Shown here: in pieces, positions 1 to 8,338 of the stretch
Layout of the letters: every line of letters begins with the position of its first letter
Position numbering within the stretch: position 1 is the stretch's first letter
From: Mariniphaga anaerophila
GTDB lineage: Bacteria > Bacteroidota > Bacteroidia > Bacteroidales > Prolixibacteraceae
NCBI RefSeq assembly: GCF_900129025.1
Contig: NZ_FQUM01000006.1
Span: 1 to 64,000, forward strand
DNA: 64,000 bases
Direction of reading: 5' to 3'
The notes under the pieces: generated by a model
What the model was told of the DNA's origin: nothing
What the model saw: only the letters and a program-made list of their open reading frames with translations
The model's database searches: none
Translations under genes and position numbers: made by a program

Positions 1-421
1 TCAAATTCTTCAAAATCAAAACTTGATTCTCTTTTCATTTTGCCAAACTAAAAATTTATATCCTTCTAACTTGACACACTTATTTGAACAGCGTCGAAAA
101 TGGGATTACAATTAGCAATTACAGCATATTCGCCGTTTATTATATCACAAGAAGACAATATGCCGAATACTCTTTTCCCCCCACATTAATATACGTCCAC
201 AAGTTTTTCCGTCTCTAACTCATCTTCTATACAATAACGAAGGAGCTTCGGCAAATTTTCGAAATGCACACTATTGTTTAAATCAATTTTGACAAATTCT
301 GCCTACCTCATTATATATACCTGTTTGAATAATCGATAACACTCAAAATTTTAGAGCCTTTTATTGATAGGATTTGTTAAACAAAAGTGTATTTTCGTTC
401 TCACAAATAAAATATTCGAAA
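1..421. other. gap before the first gene, possible decayed ORF on minus strand
   Basis: This AT-rich stretch holds no intact gene that I can support. On the minus strand one frame stays open from about 310 to 189, meets a TAA at 186-188, and continues open in the same frame to a TAG at 66-68. That gives roughly 80 codons with a single internal stop. The translation has no motif I recognise and there is no clear start, so it is either a gene remnant or chance. No promoter box matching TAnnTTTG was found directly ahead of the mannosyltransferase gene. Confidence 0.3.
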
Positions 422-1150
422 GTGTCAAAAAACCTTGTAATTATTCCGACATACAATGAGAAGGAAAATGTGGAGAAGATGATACGAAAGGTATTTTCGC
501 TACCAACACCTTTTCATTTATTAATAGTAGAAGATAATTCGCCTGACGGCACGGCGCTCATCGTAAAAAAATTGCAGGATGAATTTCCCGGCCAGCTGCA
601 TATACTGGAAAGAAAAGGGAAACTTGGCCTGGGAACGGCTTACATTGCCGGTTTTAAATGGGCATTGGAGCGTGACTATGAATTTATATTTGAAATGGAT
701 TGTGACTTTTCGCACAACCCCGACGATCTGCTCAGTCTCCACGAAGCTGCGCTGAACGGTGCAGATGTTGCCATTGGCTCCCGCTACATTTCGGGAATAA
801 ACGTAGTCAACTGGCCGTTGGGAAGAGTACTGATGTCGTACTTCGCATCAATGTATGTGCGCATTATCACCGGAATGAATGTAAAAGACACCACGGCAGG
901 GTTTAAATGCTACCGCAGAAAAGTTCTTGAGACTATCGACTTCGAAAAGATTAAACTTATTGGTTACGGGTTTCAGATAGAAATGAAATTTACGGCGTGG
1001 AAATTCGGATTTAATATTGTAGAAGTTCCGATTGTTTTTACTGACCGTAAAGAAGGAACCTCAAAAATGAGCGGAGGAATTTTCAACGAAGCGCTTTGGG
1101 GCGTTATGAAAATGAAAATCAGAAGCTGGTCCAGAAACTATAAACGATAA
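422..1150 (+). CDS. polyprenol-phosphate mannosyltransferase (DPM1-like GT2)
   Basis: This GT2-family glycosyltransferase probably transfers mannose (or a related sugar) from a nucleotide sugar to polyprenyl phosphate at the inner face of the cytoplasmic membrane. It has the family N-terminus VIIPTYNEKEN, then the nucleotide-binding VEDNSPDGT and the metal-binding MDCDFSHNP (DxD-type). ATSxxAGFKCYRR-like and KEGTSKMSGG segments follow. There is no membrane anchor, as in short DPM1-type enzymes. The open frame extends upstream to a TTG at 374, but I chose GTG at 422. The protein then begins directly with the conserved VIIPTYNE strand and is 242 residues, a normal family length. Dihydroorotase lies downstream on the same strand, separated by a repeated leader. 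The exact sugar and acceptor cannot be read from the sequence. Confidence 0.88.
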   Translation: MSKNLVIIPTYNEKENVEKMIRKVFSLPTPFHLLIVEDNSPDGTALIVKKLQDEFPGQLHILERKGKLGLGTAYIAGFKWALERDYEFIFEMDCDFSHNPDDLLSLHEAALNGADVAIGSRYISGINVVNWPLGRVLMSYFASMYVRIITGMNVKDTTAGFKCYRRKVLETIDFEKIKLIGYGFQIEMKFTAWKFGFNIVEVPIVFTDRKEGTSKMSGGIFNEALWGVMKMKIRSWSRNYKR

Positions 1151-1216
1151 AACGGACAATTTGTGCCAGCACTCCTATTTTACTTCGAAATATATACTAT
1201 ATATAAGATCAGAGTT

Positions 1217-1335
1217 ATGAAACGAACATGGATTTTCTCAATTCAAAAGTCATAATAAGAAATGAGTAAATTTATGTGAGTTCCTGAATGTCTTCAAATT
1301 TATTGAACATTCAGAAATCAAAAAATTTTATACAG
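1217..1335 (+). repeat. leader repeat, copy 1 (upstream of pyrC)
   Basis: This is one of three copies of a leader of about 120 bp found in the window; the others are at 26424-26532 and 42607-42726. It begins ATGAAACGAACATG and ends ATTTTATACAG immediately before the pyrC ATG. Hand alignment with copy 3 gives about 16 differences over 120 positions. A hairpin lies at 1284-1314: CTGAATG pairs with CATTCAG, a two-base bulge (TC) follows, and TTCAA pairs with TTGAA around a five-base loop. It ends 21 nt before the start codon. The element reads like a transcribed 5' leader or a dispersed repeat; its function is unknown. Confidence 0.85.
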
Positions 1336-2679
1336 ATGAAAAAACTCATCAAAGAAGCAACCATAGTCAACGAAGGACTGAAGTTTAAAGGGAGTGTTCT
1401 GATCGACAACAATACAATAGAAAAAGTATTTCCATACGCTGTTCCGAAAGACTTTGATTTTACAGGAGTAGAAATCATTGATGCAAGCGGCCTTTTACTA
1501 ATTCCAGGAGCAATAGACGACCAGGTGCATTTTAGAGAACCGGGGCTTACCTACAAAGGCGAGATTGCCACCGAAAGTCGGGCCGCAGTAGCAGGAGGCG
1601 TTACTTCGTACATGGAAATGCCAAACACCAAACCACAATCTGTAACCCAGGAAGAATTACAAAAGAAATACGACCGTGCGGCTGAAGTTTCACCGGCCAA
1701 CTACTCGTTTTACATGGGCGCAACCAACAATAACCTCGACGAAGTGCTTAAAACCGATCCCACAAAAGTGTGCGGCATTAAGGTTTTTATGGGCTCTTCA
1801 ACCGGCAACATGTTGGTTGACGACGAGAAAACACTGTCTGAGATATTTCAGAATGCGCCCACTTTAGTAGCCACCCATTGTGAAGACGAAGCTACCATTC
1901 AGAAAAACATTGCGATTGCAAAAGCCAGGTATGGAGAAAATGTGCCTGTTTCGCGCCATGCACATATTCGCAATGATGAAGCCTGCTACATATCTTCGTC
2001 AAAAGCAGTGGAGCTAGCTTCCAAATTCGACACACGCCTGCATGTACTGCACCTCTCCTCTGCAAAAGAGATGAGTTTATTTTCTCCCGGAACGGTAAAA
2101 AACAAAAACATTACTGCCGAAGTTTGTGTGCACCATTTGTGGTTCGACGAGCGTGACTACATCACAAAAGGCAATTATATAAAATGGAACCCTTCCATAA
2201 AAACGATAAAAGACAAAGAAGCTTTGTGGGATGCTTTGCTTTCCGATAAAATTGACGTGATTGCCACCGACCATGCGCCGCACACCCGTGAAGAAAAAAA
2301 CAACACCTATTTTAAAGCGCCGTCAGGCGGGCCGTTGGTTCAGCATTCTCTGACTGCCATGCTCGAAATGACAAACAAAGGTGTAATCTCAATAGAAAAA
2401 GTGATTCAGAAAATGTGTCATGCGCCGGCAGATCTGTTTCGTATCGACCGCCGCGGGTACATTCGCGAAGGATACTATGCTGATCTGGTGCTTATCGATC
2501 CGAATAAATCCTGGCAGGTTTCGCCAGAAAATATATTGTATAAATGTGGCTGGTCGCCATTCGAAGGCCAGGAATTTTCGCACCAGGTGGTTTCAACTTT
2601 TGTTAACGGCCAGGAAGTGTACAAAAACGGCGTGGTGCAAGACGGACTGACGGGGATGCGACTCAGTTTTCTGGCCTGA
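1336..2679 (+). CDS. pyrC: dihydroorotase
   Basis: This amidohydrolase cyclises N-carbamoyl-L-aspartate to dihydroorotate in pyrimidine synthesis, in the cytoplasm. The 447-residue protein has the metal-site segments in order: DDQVHFREPG at 61-70, the carboxylated-lysine region IKVFMGSS near 150, THCEDE near 180, HVLHLSS near 236, and the catalytic Asp region ATDHAPH near 308. The first His of the usual HxH pair is Gln here (DQVHF), a feature I recall in other Bacteroidota dihydroorotases. The frame stays open upstream to 1288, but that part is the repeated leader and translates to a peptide also found before an unrelated lipoprotein. The start is therefore ATG 1336, giving MKKLIKEATI. An allantoinase or dihydropyrimidinase role is less likely given the overall match. 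Confidence 0.92.
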   Translation: MKKLIKEATIVNEGLKFKGSVLIDNNTIEKVFPYAVPKDFDFTGVEIIDASGLLLIPGAIDDQVHFREPGLTYKGEIATESRAAVAGGVTSYMEMPNTKPQSVTQEELQKKYDRAAEVSPANYSFYMGATNNNLDEVLKTDPTKVCGIKVFMGSSTGNMLVDDEKTLSEIFQNAPTLVATHCEDEATIQKNIAIAKARYGENVPVSRHAHIRNDEACYISSSKAVELASKFDTRLHVLHLSSAKEMSLFSPGTVKNKNITAEVCVHHLWFDERDYITKGNYIKWNPSIKTIKDKEALWDALLSDKIDVIATDHAPHTREEKNNTYFKAPSGGPLVQHSLTAMLEMTNKGVISIEKVIQKMCHAPADLFRIDRRGYIREGYYADLVLIDPNKSWQVSPENILYKCGWSPFEGQEFSHQVVSTFVNGQEVYKNGVVQDGLTGMRLSFLA

Positions 2680-2716
2680 CAACTATTTTAAGAAATTTCA
2701 GGGGAAAGCATAATCA

Positions 2717-3571
2717 TTATTTTCCCAATTCTGAAATACCGGGCTTCCCGTCGCTGGCTTTCTTGAGCTCCATCACCTTTTCCAGATCGATGTCGTTAAA
2801 CAGCTTCATTATTTGCCTTACTGTGGCGTTGTATCCAACCCGGTAAATTTCTTCAGCCTTATTAAAATTGAAAGTACTGAACTCGCGTGCTTCGGGTGGT
2901 TCAATTACAAAATCACAAACCTTTTTACTGTCTTCCACATTCTGTGCAATTCCCAGACGAAACGCACGCTCAGCAATAGCTTTCATTCCCTTCACTTTTC
3001 CCTCGGGACCATTATGATTTACGTGCACTCCAATCAACAGCTGGCATTTATCACGAATTGCCTCGGCAGGAAGATTGTTCAGCAAACCTCCGTCAACATA
3101 AGTTTGCCCGTCGATAATCTGAGGTTCAAAAACAACCGGAATAGATGCCGACGCCATAACCCACTGGAAAAGTTTTCCTTTTGATTTTATCTCTTCCTGC
3201 CCGCTGTTCAGATTGGTAACAGCACAATAAAAAGGCATTTTCAAAGCGGCAAAATCATCCTCTCCAATCATATCTTTCATCACTTTCTGAACCTGCCCAA
3301 TATCAATCAGTCCGCTAAATGGCATGTGCCAGTTAATCATTTTGTGAAATTTGCTTTCCGTTAAAATGGCCAGTATTTCTTTTGGAGAACAACCGGCGGC
3401 ATAAAACACACCCACAATGGCACCCATGCTTGTGCCCGAAATTACACGCGGTTTTATTCCGAAATTTTCCAAAGCATCCAAAACGCCAATATGGGCAATT
3501 CCGCGAGCACCGCCTCCGCTCAGGGCAATTCCAAATCTTGGGAGCTCACTTTTTGCTGTGATTTTATCCAT
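2717..3571 (-). CDS. patatin-like phospholipase (RssA/NTE type)
   Basis: This predicted cytoplasmic serine lipid acyl hydrolase has a Ser-Asp dyad. GGGARG at 19-24 forms the oxyanion hole, GTSMGA at 46-51 carries the nucleophile Ser48, and VDGGLLNN near 160 supplies the catalytic Asp. There is no signal peptide and no surface-secretion domain, so it resembles short RssA-like patatins (284 residues) and not secreted PlpD-type proteins. It runs convergently to pyrC with 37 bases between their stops. Substrate and physiological role are not evident from the context. Confidence 0.88.
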   Translation of the reverse strand: MDKITAKSELPRFGIALSGGGARGIAHIGVLDALENFGIKPRVISGTSMGAIVGVFYAAGCSPKEILAILTESKFHKMINWHMPFSGLIDIGQVQKVMKDMIGEDDFAALKMPFYCAVTNLNSGQEEIKSKGKLFQWVMASASIPVVFEPQIIDGQTYVDGGLLNNLPAEAIRDKCQLLIGVHVNHNGPEGKVKGMKAIAERAFRLGIAQNVEDSKKVCDFVIEPPEAREFSTFNFNKAEEIYRVGYNATVRQIMKLFNDIDLEKVMELKKASDGKPGISELGK

Positions 3572-3595
3572 TATACTGTGTTAAATTGAAGGAAA

Positions 3596-3603
3596 CAAAT
3601 CTA
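3596..3603 (-). promoter_or_regulatory. candidate -7 box for the patatin gene
   Basis: On the minus strand the sequence TAGATTTG fits the Bacteroidota -7 consensus TAnnTTTG and lies 24 bases before the ATG. A TAnnTTCG-like box (TATTTTCG) lies just upstream as an alternative. No TTTG -33 element is present at the usual 19-21 base spacing. Confidence 0.45.
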
Positions 3604-3719
3604 CGAAAATACTGAAACAGACCATTCACATTTATTGTTGCAACAGACATAAAAAACAACGCAAAAATTAACGAACGGTGTTTACCCTGAAAAAGCATTA
3701 CCAAACCACACATTATTTA

Positions 3720-3727
3720 TACTTTTG
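3720..3727 (+). promoter_or_regulatory. candidate -7 box overlapping the first possible mfd start
   Basis: TACTTTTG fits TAnnTTTG. It overlaps the TTG codon at 3725 that opens the longest mfd frame. If this box is used, translation must begin further downstream, for example at the in-frame TTG 3746. Confidence 0.45.
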
Positions 3728-6700
3728 CGAAAATTTTCAGGAAGTTTGGAACCTGTAACATTTCTAAAATATTTCGAAGGGCAAAAAGATTTTTCCGAAC
3801 TGGTAAAAAAACTCTCTGCCCCCCCGGGTGAAAAAATTCACCTGCACGGACTTATTGGCTCTGCAAAAACGATATTAGCCGCCAACCTTTTCCGGAAGCT
3901 TAACAAAAACATGCTGCTACTTATTAACGACAGGGAAGAAGCAGCTTATTTATTCGATGATCTAAACAATCTTGGGTTCGAGGAATTCACTCTGTTTTTT
4001 CCCTCATCGTACAAACGATCCATTCAGTACGGAAAGCCGGAGCAGGAAAATATTGTTCAGCGGACAGAAACGTTGAACAAATTATCCGACCACGATACCA
4101 TTAATATAGTAGTTACTTATCCGGAGGCGCTGGTCGAATCTGTTATTTCGCAGGCCAACCTCGATCAAAATACGTTGCAGGTAAGTGTTGGCGACAAAAT
4201 CTCCATCGAATTCATCAACGAATTTTTATACGAATATGGTTTCGAACGGGTGGATTTTGTTTACGAACCCGGGCAATTTTCGGTACGCGGCAGCATTGTG
4301 GATATTTTTTCCTATTCCAATGAAGACCCGTACCGGCTCGATTTTTTTGGCGATGAAGTAGATTCCATCCGCAGTTTCAACATCGACAATCAGATTTCGA
4401 AAGAGACATTCAAAAAAATAACAATCGTTCCCAACATTCAAAATGAAAATCTGGAAGGGAATCGGGTACCTTTGTTTGAGTTTCTGCCCGAAAACACCAT
4501 TTATATTGGGGAAGACCTCAACCAGTGTTTTCATCATGTAAACGATATCCACCGGCAGGCAATCCTGGCAAAGGCCGAAGAGGAAAACCTCATGGAAATG
4601 ATTGTTCCGGGCGAAACGCTGAAAGAGCAACTTCAAACAAAAACTGTTTGCGACTGGGGGAATAACCTCTGTTTTGAACCGGATTCAACTTTTGAGTATT
4701 CATTTGCCCGGCAGCCGGTTTTCAATAAAAAGTTTGATCTGCTGGCTGAAAACCTGGAAGAGCACCAGAACAACGAATATCGGGTTTTCATTCTTTCAAA
4801 CCATAAAAAGCAGATTGAAAGATTGCAGGCGATTTTCGGCGATATTAAAGCCACCGTAAATTTTACCCCGGTATATTTTACGCTGCACGAAGGATTTGTT
4901 GACCACGATTTAAAAATTTGCTGTTACACCGACCACCAGATTTTTGAACGTTACCACCGGTTTAAACTCAAAACAAAAAAAGATCAGCGCGAAGCCATCT
5001 CGCTAAAAGAGCTGAGCATGCTCCACCCCGGCGATTACGTTGTGCATATCGACCACGGAATCGGAAAATTTGCCGGGCTGGTTCGTACCGAAATAAACGG
5101 GAAAATACAGGAAGCAATCCGGTTAACGTATAAAAACAACGATGCGTTGCTGGTAAACATTCATTCGCTTCACCGCATTTCAAAATATAAAGGGAAAGAT
5201 GGTTCGGAACCCACGCTGAACAAGCTCGGCACAGGTGCATGGCAGAAAATGAAAAACCGCACCAAAGCCAAAGTAAAAGATATTGCGAAAGAATTGATTG
5301 CATTATATGCTGAACGTCTTTCTGAAAAAGGGTTCGCATTTTCGCCCGACTCATACTTACAAACCGAGCTGGAAGCGTCGTTTATTTACGAAGACACTCC
5401 CGACCAGGAAAAAGCAACCGGTGCCGTCAAAGAAGACATGGAAAAACACATTCCGATGGACAGGCTGGTATGCGGCGACGTAGGCTTCGGGAAAACAGAA
5501 ATAGCAATCCGGGCTGCTTTTAAAGCAGTAACCGACAGCAAACAAGTGGCGGTTCTGGTGCCAACTACCATTCTGGCATTACAACATTACAAAACATTTT
5601 CCGAACGGCTTGCTGATTTCCCGGTACGCATAGAATACATTAGTCGTTTTAAAACTTCGGCAGAAATAAAACAAACTTTAGCCGACGCAGCTGCCGGAAA
5701 GGTGGATATTTTAATCGGGACCCACCGGTTAGTAAGCAAAGATGTAAAGTTTAAAGATTTGGGGTTGCTCATTATCGACGAAGAACAAAAATTCGGAGTA
5801 TCGGTAAAAGAGAAACTAAAAAGGTTGAAAGTAAATGTAGACACATTAACATTAACTGCCACGCCTATTCCGCGAACATTGCAATTTTCGCTGATGGGCG
5901 CACGCGACTTATCCATCATTCAAACACCGCCTCCCAACCGCTACCCCATTATTACCGAAGTGCATGGTTTTAACGAGCAAATCATCCGCGAAGCAATATT
6001 GTACGAAGTATCCCGCAACGGGCAGGTTTTTTTCATTCACAACCGGGTACAAAATATTTACGAAGTAGAAGCCGCCATAAAAAGAATTGTGCCGGAAATT
6101 TCTACAGTGGTGGGGCACGGCCAAATGGAAGGCCCCAAGCTGGAAAAAGTAATGCTCGATTTTATTAACGGCGATTACGATGTTTTGGTGGCAACAACCA
6201 TCATCGAGTCAGGGCTGGATATTCCAAATGCCAATACCATTATAATAAACCATGCCGAAAATTACGGGTTAAGCGACCTTCACCAGTTGCGCGGACGCGT
6301 GGGGCGTTCCAACAAAAAGGCATTTTGTTACCTTATTACTCCGCCCCTGGCAACCGTAAGTCCGGAAGCCCGGCGCCGGCTAAAAGCTATCGAAGAGTTT
6401 TCAGACCTCGGAAGCGGATTCAACATTGCTATGCAGGACCTTGATATTCGTGGAGCCGGAAACCTGCTGGGCGCCGAACAAAGCGGTTTTATTGCTGATA
6501 TCGGTTTTGAAACCTACCACCGCATTCTTAACGAAGCGGTTCAGGAGCTGAAACAGGAAGAGTTTAACGGTGTTTTCAAAGATTTGGGCAAAGAACAAAC
6601 CCGGGCATTTTTAAATATCAAACCGGTGCACGATTGCCAAATCGACACCGACATGGAGTTGCTTTTCCCGCAGGATTATGTGCCCGGTAACTCGGAAAGA

Positions 6701-7099
6701 ATGTTGTTGTACCGCGAACTGGATAACATTGACAACCGCGAACAACTGGAACAATTCAGCCTTGGGCTGCAAGACAGGTTCGGAAAACTGCCTCAGGAAA
6801 CCCGCGAACTACTGGAAGTGGTAAAACTGCGCTGGAGAGCCCTCGATTTGGGAATGGAAAAAATCATCCTGAAAGAAGGCAAAATGATTTGTCACTTTGT
6901 TTCCGACCAGCAATCTTCATTTTATCAGTCTGAATTATTTTTAAAAATAGTGCAGTTTGTGCAGCACGGAACAACAAAAGGCCGAATGCGGGAAAAAAAC
7001 AATAAGCTCACATTAACTTATGCAAACGTTTCTAATGTAGAAACCGCAGGGCACATTTTAAAAGAAATGGCTGCAGAAGTAATCCAACCCGCACAATAG
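3725..7099 (+). CDS. mfd: transcription-repair coupling factor Mfd
   Basis: Mfd is a superfamily 2 translocase that removes RNA polymerase stalled at DNA lesions and recruits UvrA. The 1124-residue protein has the full architecture. UvrB-like N-terminal domains come first. The CarD/RID RNA polymerase-binding module starts at about residue 432 with LHPGDYVVHIDHGIGKF. The translocase follows, with Walker A GDVGFGKTE near 584 and a DEEQ box near 684, and then the TRCF C-terminal domain from about 960. The start is uncertain: no ATG is close, the frame opens with TTG 3725 inside a likely promoter box, and TTG 3746 would remove seven residues. A weak hairpin, GGTTA/TAACC plus T5 at 7128-7149, may end the transcript. 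Confidence 0.95.
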   Translation: MRKFSGSLEPVTFLKYFEGQKDFSELVKKLSAPPGEKIHLHGLIGSAKTILAANLFRKLNKNMLLLINDREEAAYLFDDLNNLGFEEFTLFFPSSYKRSIQYGKPEQENIVQRTETLNKLSDHDTINIVVTYPEALVESVISQANLDQNTLQVSVGDKISIEFINEFLYEYGFERVDFVYEPGQFSVRGSIVDIFSYSNEDPYRLDFFGDEVDSIRSFNIDNQISKETFKKITIVPNIQNENLEGNRVPLFEFLPENTIYIGEDLNQCFHHVNDIHRQAILAKAEEENLMEMIVPGETLKEQLQTKTVCDWGNNLCFEPDSTFEYSFARQPVFNKKFDLLAENLEEHQNNEYRVFILSNHKKQIERLQAIFGDIKATVNFTPVYFTLHEGFVDHDLKICCYTDHQIFERYHRFKLKTKKDQREAISLKELSMLHPGDYVVHIDHGIGKFAGLVRTEINGKIQEAIRLTYKNNDALLVNIHSLHRISKYKGKDGSEPTLNKLGTGAWQKMKNRTKAKVKDIAKELIALYAERLSEKGFAFSPDSYLQTELEASFIYEDTPDQEKATGAVKEDMEKHIPMDRLVCGDVGFGKTEIAIRAAFKAVTDSKQVAVLVPTTILALQHYKTFSERLADFPVRIEYISRFKTSAEIKQTLADAAAGKVDILIGTHRLVSKDVKFKDLGLLIIDEEQKFGVSVKEKLKRLKVNVDTLTLTATPIPRTLQFSLMGARDLSIIQTPPPNRYPIITEVHGFNEQIIREAILYEVSRNGQVFFIHNRVQNIYEVEAAIKRIVPEISTVVGHGQMEGPKLEKVMLDFINGDYDVLVATTIIESGLDIPNANTIIINHAENYGLSDLHQLRGRVGRSNKKAFCYLITPPLATVSPEARRRLKAIEEFSDLGSGFNIAMQDLDIRGAGNLLGAEQSGFIADIGFETYHRILNEAVQELKQEEFNGVFKDLGKEQTRAFLNIKPVHDCQIDTDMELLFPQDYVPGNSERMLLYRELDNIDNREQLEQFSLGLQDRFGKLPQETRELLEVVKLRWRALDLGMEKIILKEGKMICHFVSDQQSSFYQSELFLKIVQFVQHGTTKGRMREKNNKLTLTYANVSNVETAGHILKEMAAEVIQPAQ

Positions 7100-7218
7100 T
7101 TGGCTCAAACATTTTTTTAAATTTGTTGGTTATTAAATTTAACCTTTTTCACCTTGCTTAGTCAAATAAGCTCGAAATAGAAATAAACCAGTTAAAAATT
7201 CACTTAATAAACTAGAAC

Positions 7219-8337
7219 GTGGCCAAAAAAAATATTTTCAGACTCTCAATTACCATTGTATTAATACTGGTACTGGCAGGAATTGTTTTTTACCCCAAGC
7301 TGGAACCGCTGTTTAAATCAAACGAAGAACCCGCCCTCCAGCGCAATCCGCGGGGAATGGGAGCCGGACAACCGCTTTTTGCCAGCGGATATGTTTTGGT
7401 GCCGTCAAAAATGAGTGAACTAATTTACAGTACAGGTTCGCTGCTTCCTGATGAAGAGGTCGACCTTGCCTTTGAAACATCGGGCAAAGTAGTAGGTATT
7501 TATTTTGACGAAGGCCGAGGTGTAAAAAAAGGCGAACTCCTTGCAAAAATAAACGACAAACCCTTGCAGGCGCAACTGCTGAAACTGCAGGCGCAAAAAA
7601 AACTTGTTGAAGAACGCGAATTCAGGCAGCGGCAGTTACTCGACCGCGATGCCATCAGCCGCGAAAGTTACGACCAGGTGGCCACAGAACTGCAATCCAT
7701 CGAAGCCGATATTATGCTTATTCAGGCGCGGATTGCCGAAACAGAAATGCGCGCTCCGTTCGACGGAGTTGTGGGATTACGAATGATTTCGGAAGGTGCC
7801 TACGCCACAACCCAGACCAAAATTGTACGGCTGGTCAAAACGCGTCCCTTAAAAATTGAATTTTCCATCCCGGAAAGATACGCCGGCGAAGTAGCTCCCG
7901 GGTTTCCTATTTCCTTTGTAGTTGATGGTTTTGCTGAACCTTTCAATGCTAAAGTTTATGCAATCGACCCAAAAGTAGATATTAATACCCGCACAATTGT
8001 AGTGCGCGCGCTTTATCCGAACAGCGGCGAAGAGTTAAAACCAGGTCGTTTTGCCAGTGTGCGTGCCCGGCTTTCAGAAATTGAAAACACGGTTTCGATA
8101 CCTACCGAAGCACTGATTGCAGAAATGTCGGGAGAAAAAGTTTTCATTTATGAAAAAGGCAAGGCAAAAGAGGTAAAAGTAACTACCGGGCTGCGCACCG
8201 AATCGCACATTCAAATCCGCACCGGGCTGAATTTTGGCGATACCTTGTTAACAACGGCCATTCTTCAGTTACGAGAAGGCTTGCCGGTAAAACTCGACAC
8301 ACTTGTTACCAACCAACAACAAACTGTAAACAAATAA
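7219..8337 (+). CDS. RND efflux periplasmic adaptor (membrane fusion protein)
   Basis: This HlyD/AcrA-type adaptor would link an inner membrane RND pump to an outer membrane channel. Residues 8-25 are one hydrophobic N-terminal anchor, with no lipobox. A biotinyl-lipoyl-like half follows (AFETSGKVVGIYFDEG), then an alpha-helical hairpin, the second lipoyl half (AETEMRAPFDGVVG), a beta-barrel and a C-terminal membrane-proximal domain, 372 residues in all. The start is GTG 7219. The stop is one base ahead of the pump ATG, so the two are translationally linked. Confidence 0.92.
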   Translation: MAKKNIFRLSITIVLILVLAGIVFYPKLEPLFKSNEEPALQRNPRGMGAGQPLFASGYVLVPSKMSELIYSTGSLLPDEEVDLAFETSGKVVGIYFDEGRGVKKGELLAKINDKPLQAQLLKLQAQKKLVEEREFRQRQLLDRDAISRESYDQVATELQSIEADIMLIQARIAETEMRAPFDGVVGLRMISEGAYATTQTKIVRLVKTRPLKIEFSIPERYAGEVAPGFPISFVVDGFAEPFNAKVYAIDPKVDINTRTIVVRALYPNSGEELKPGRFASVRARLSEIENTVSIPTEALIAEMSGEKVFIYEKGKAKEVKVTTGLRTESHIQIRTGLNFGDTLLTTAILQLREGLPVKLDTLVTNQQQTVNK

Positions 8338-8338
8338 C

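Noticed and set aside
1217-1255. Conserved leader peptide starting MKRT at the left end of each repeat copy
   Set aside because: The frame runs 12, 9 and 4 codons in copies 1, 2 and 3 with no conserved sequence after MKRT, so a functional peptide is unlikely.
1288-1335. In-frame N-terminal extension of pyrC from ATG 1288
   Set aside because: It is the repeated leader. Nearly the same peptide (LNIQKxKNFIQ) precedes the unrelated lipoprotein at 42727, so it reflects shared DNA and not protein homology.
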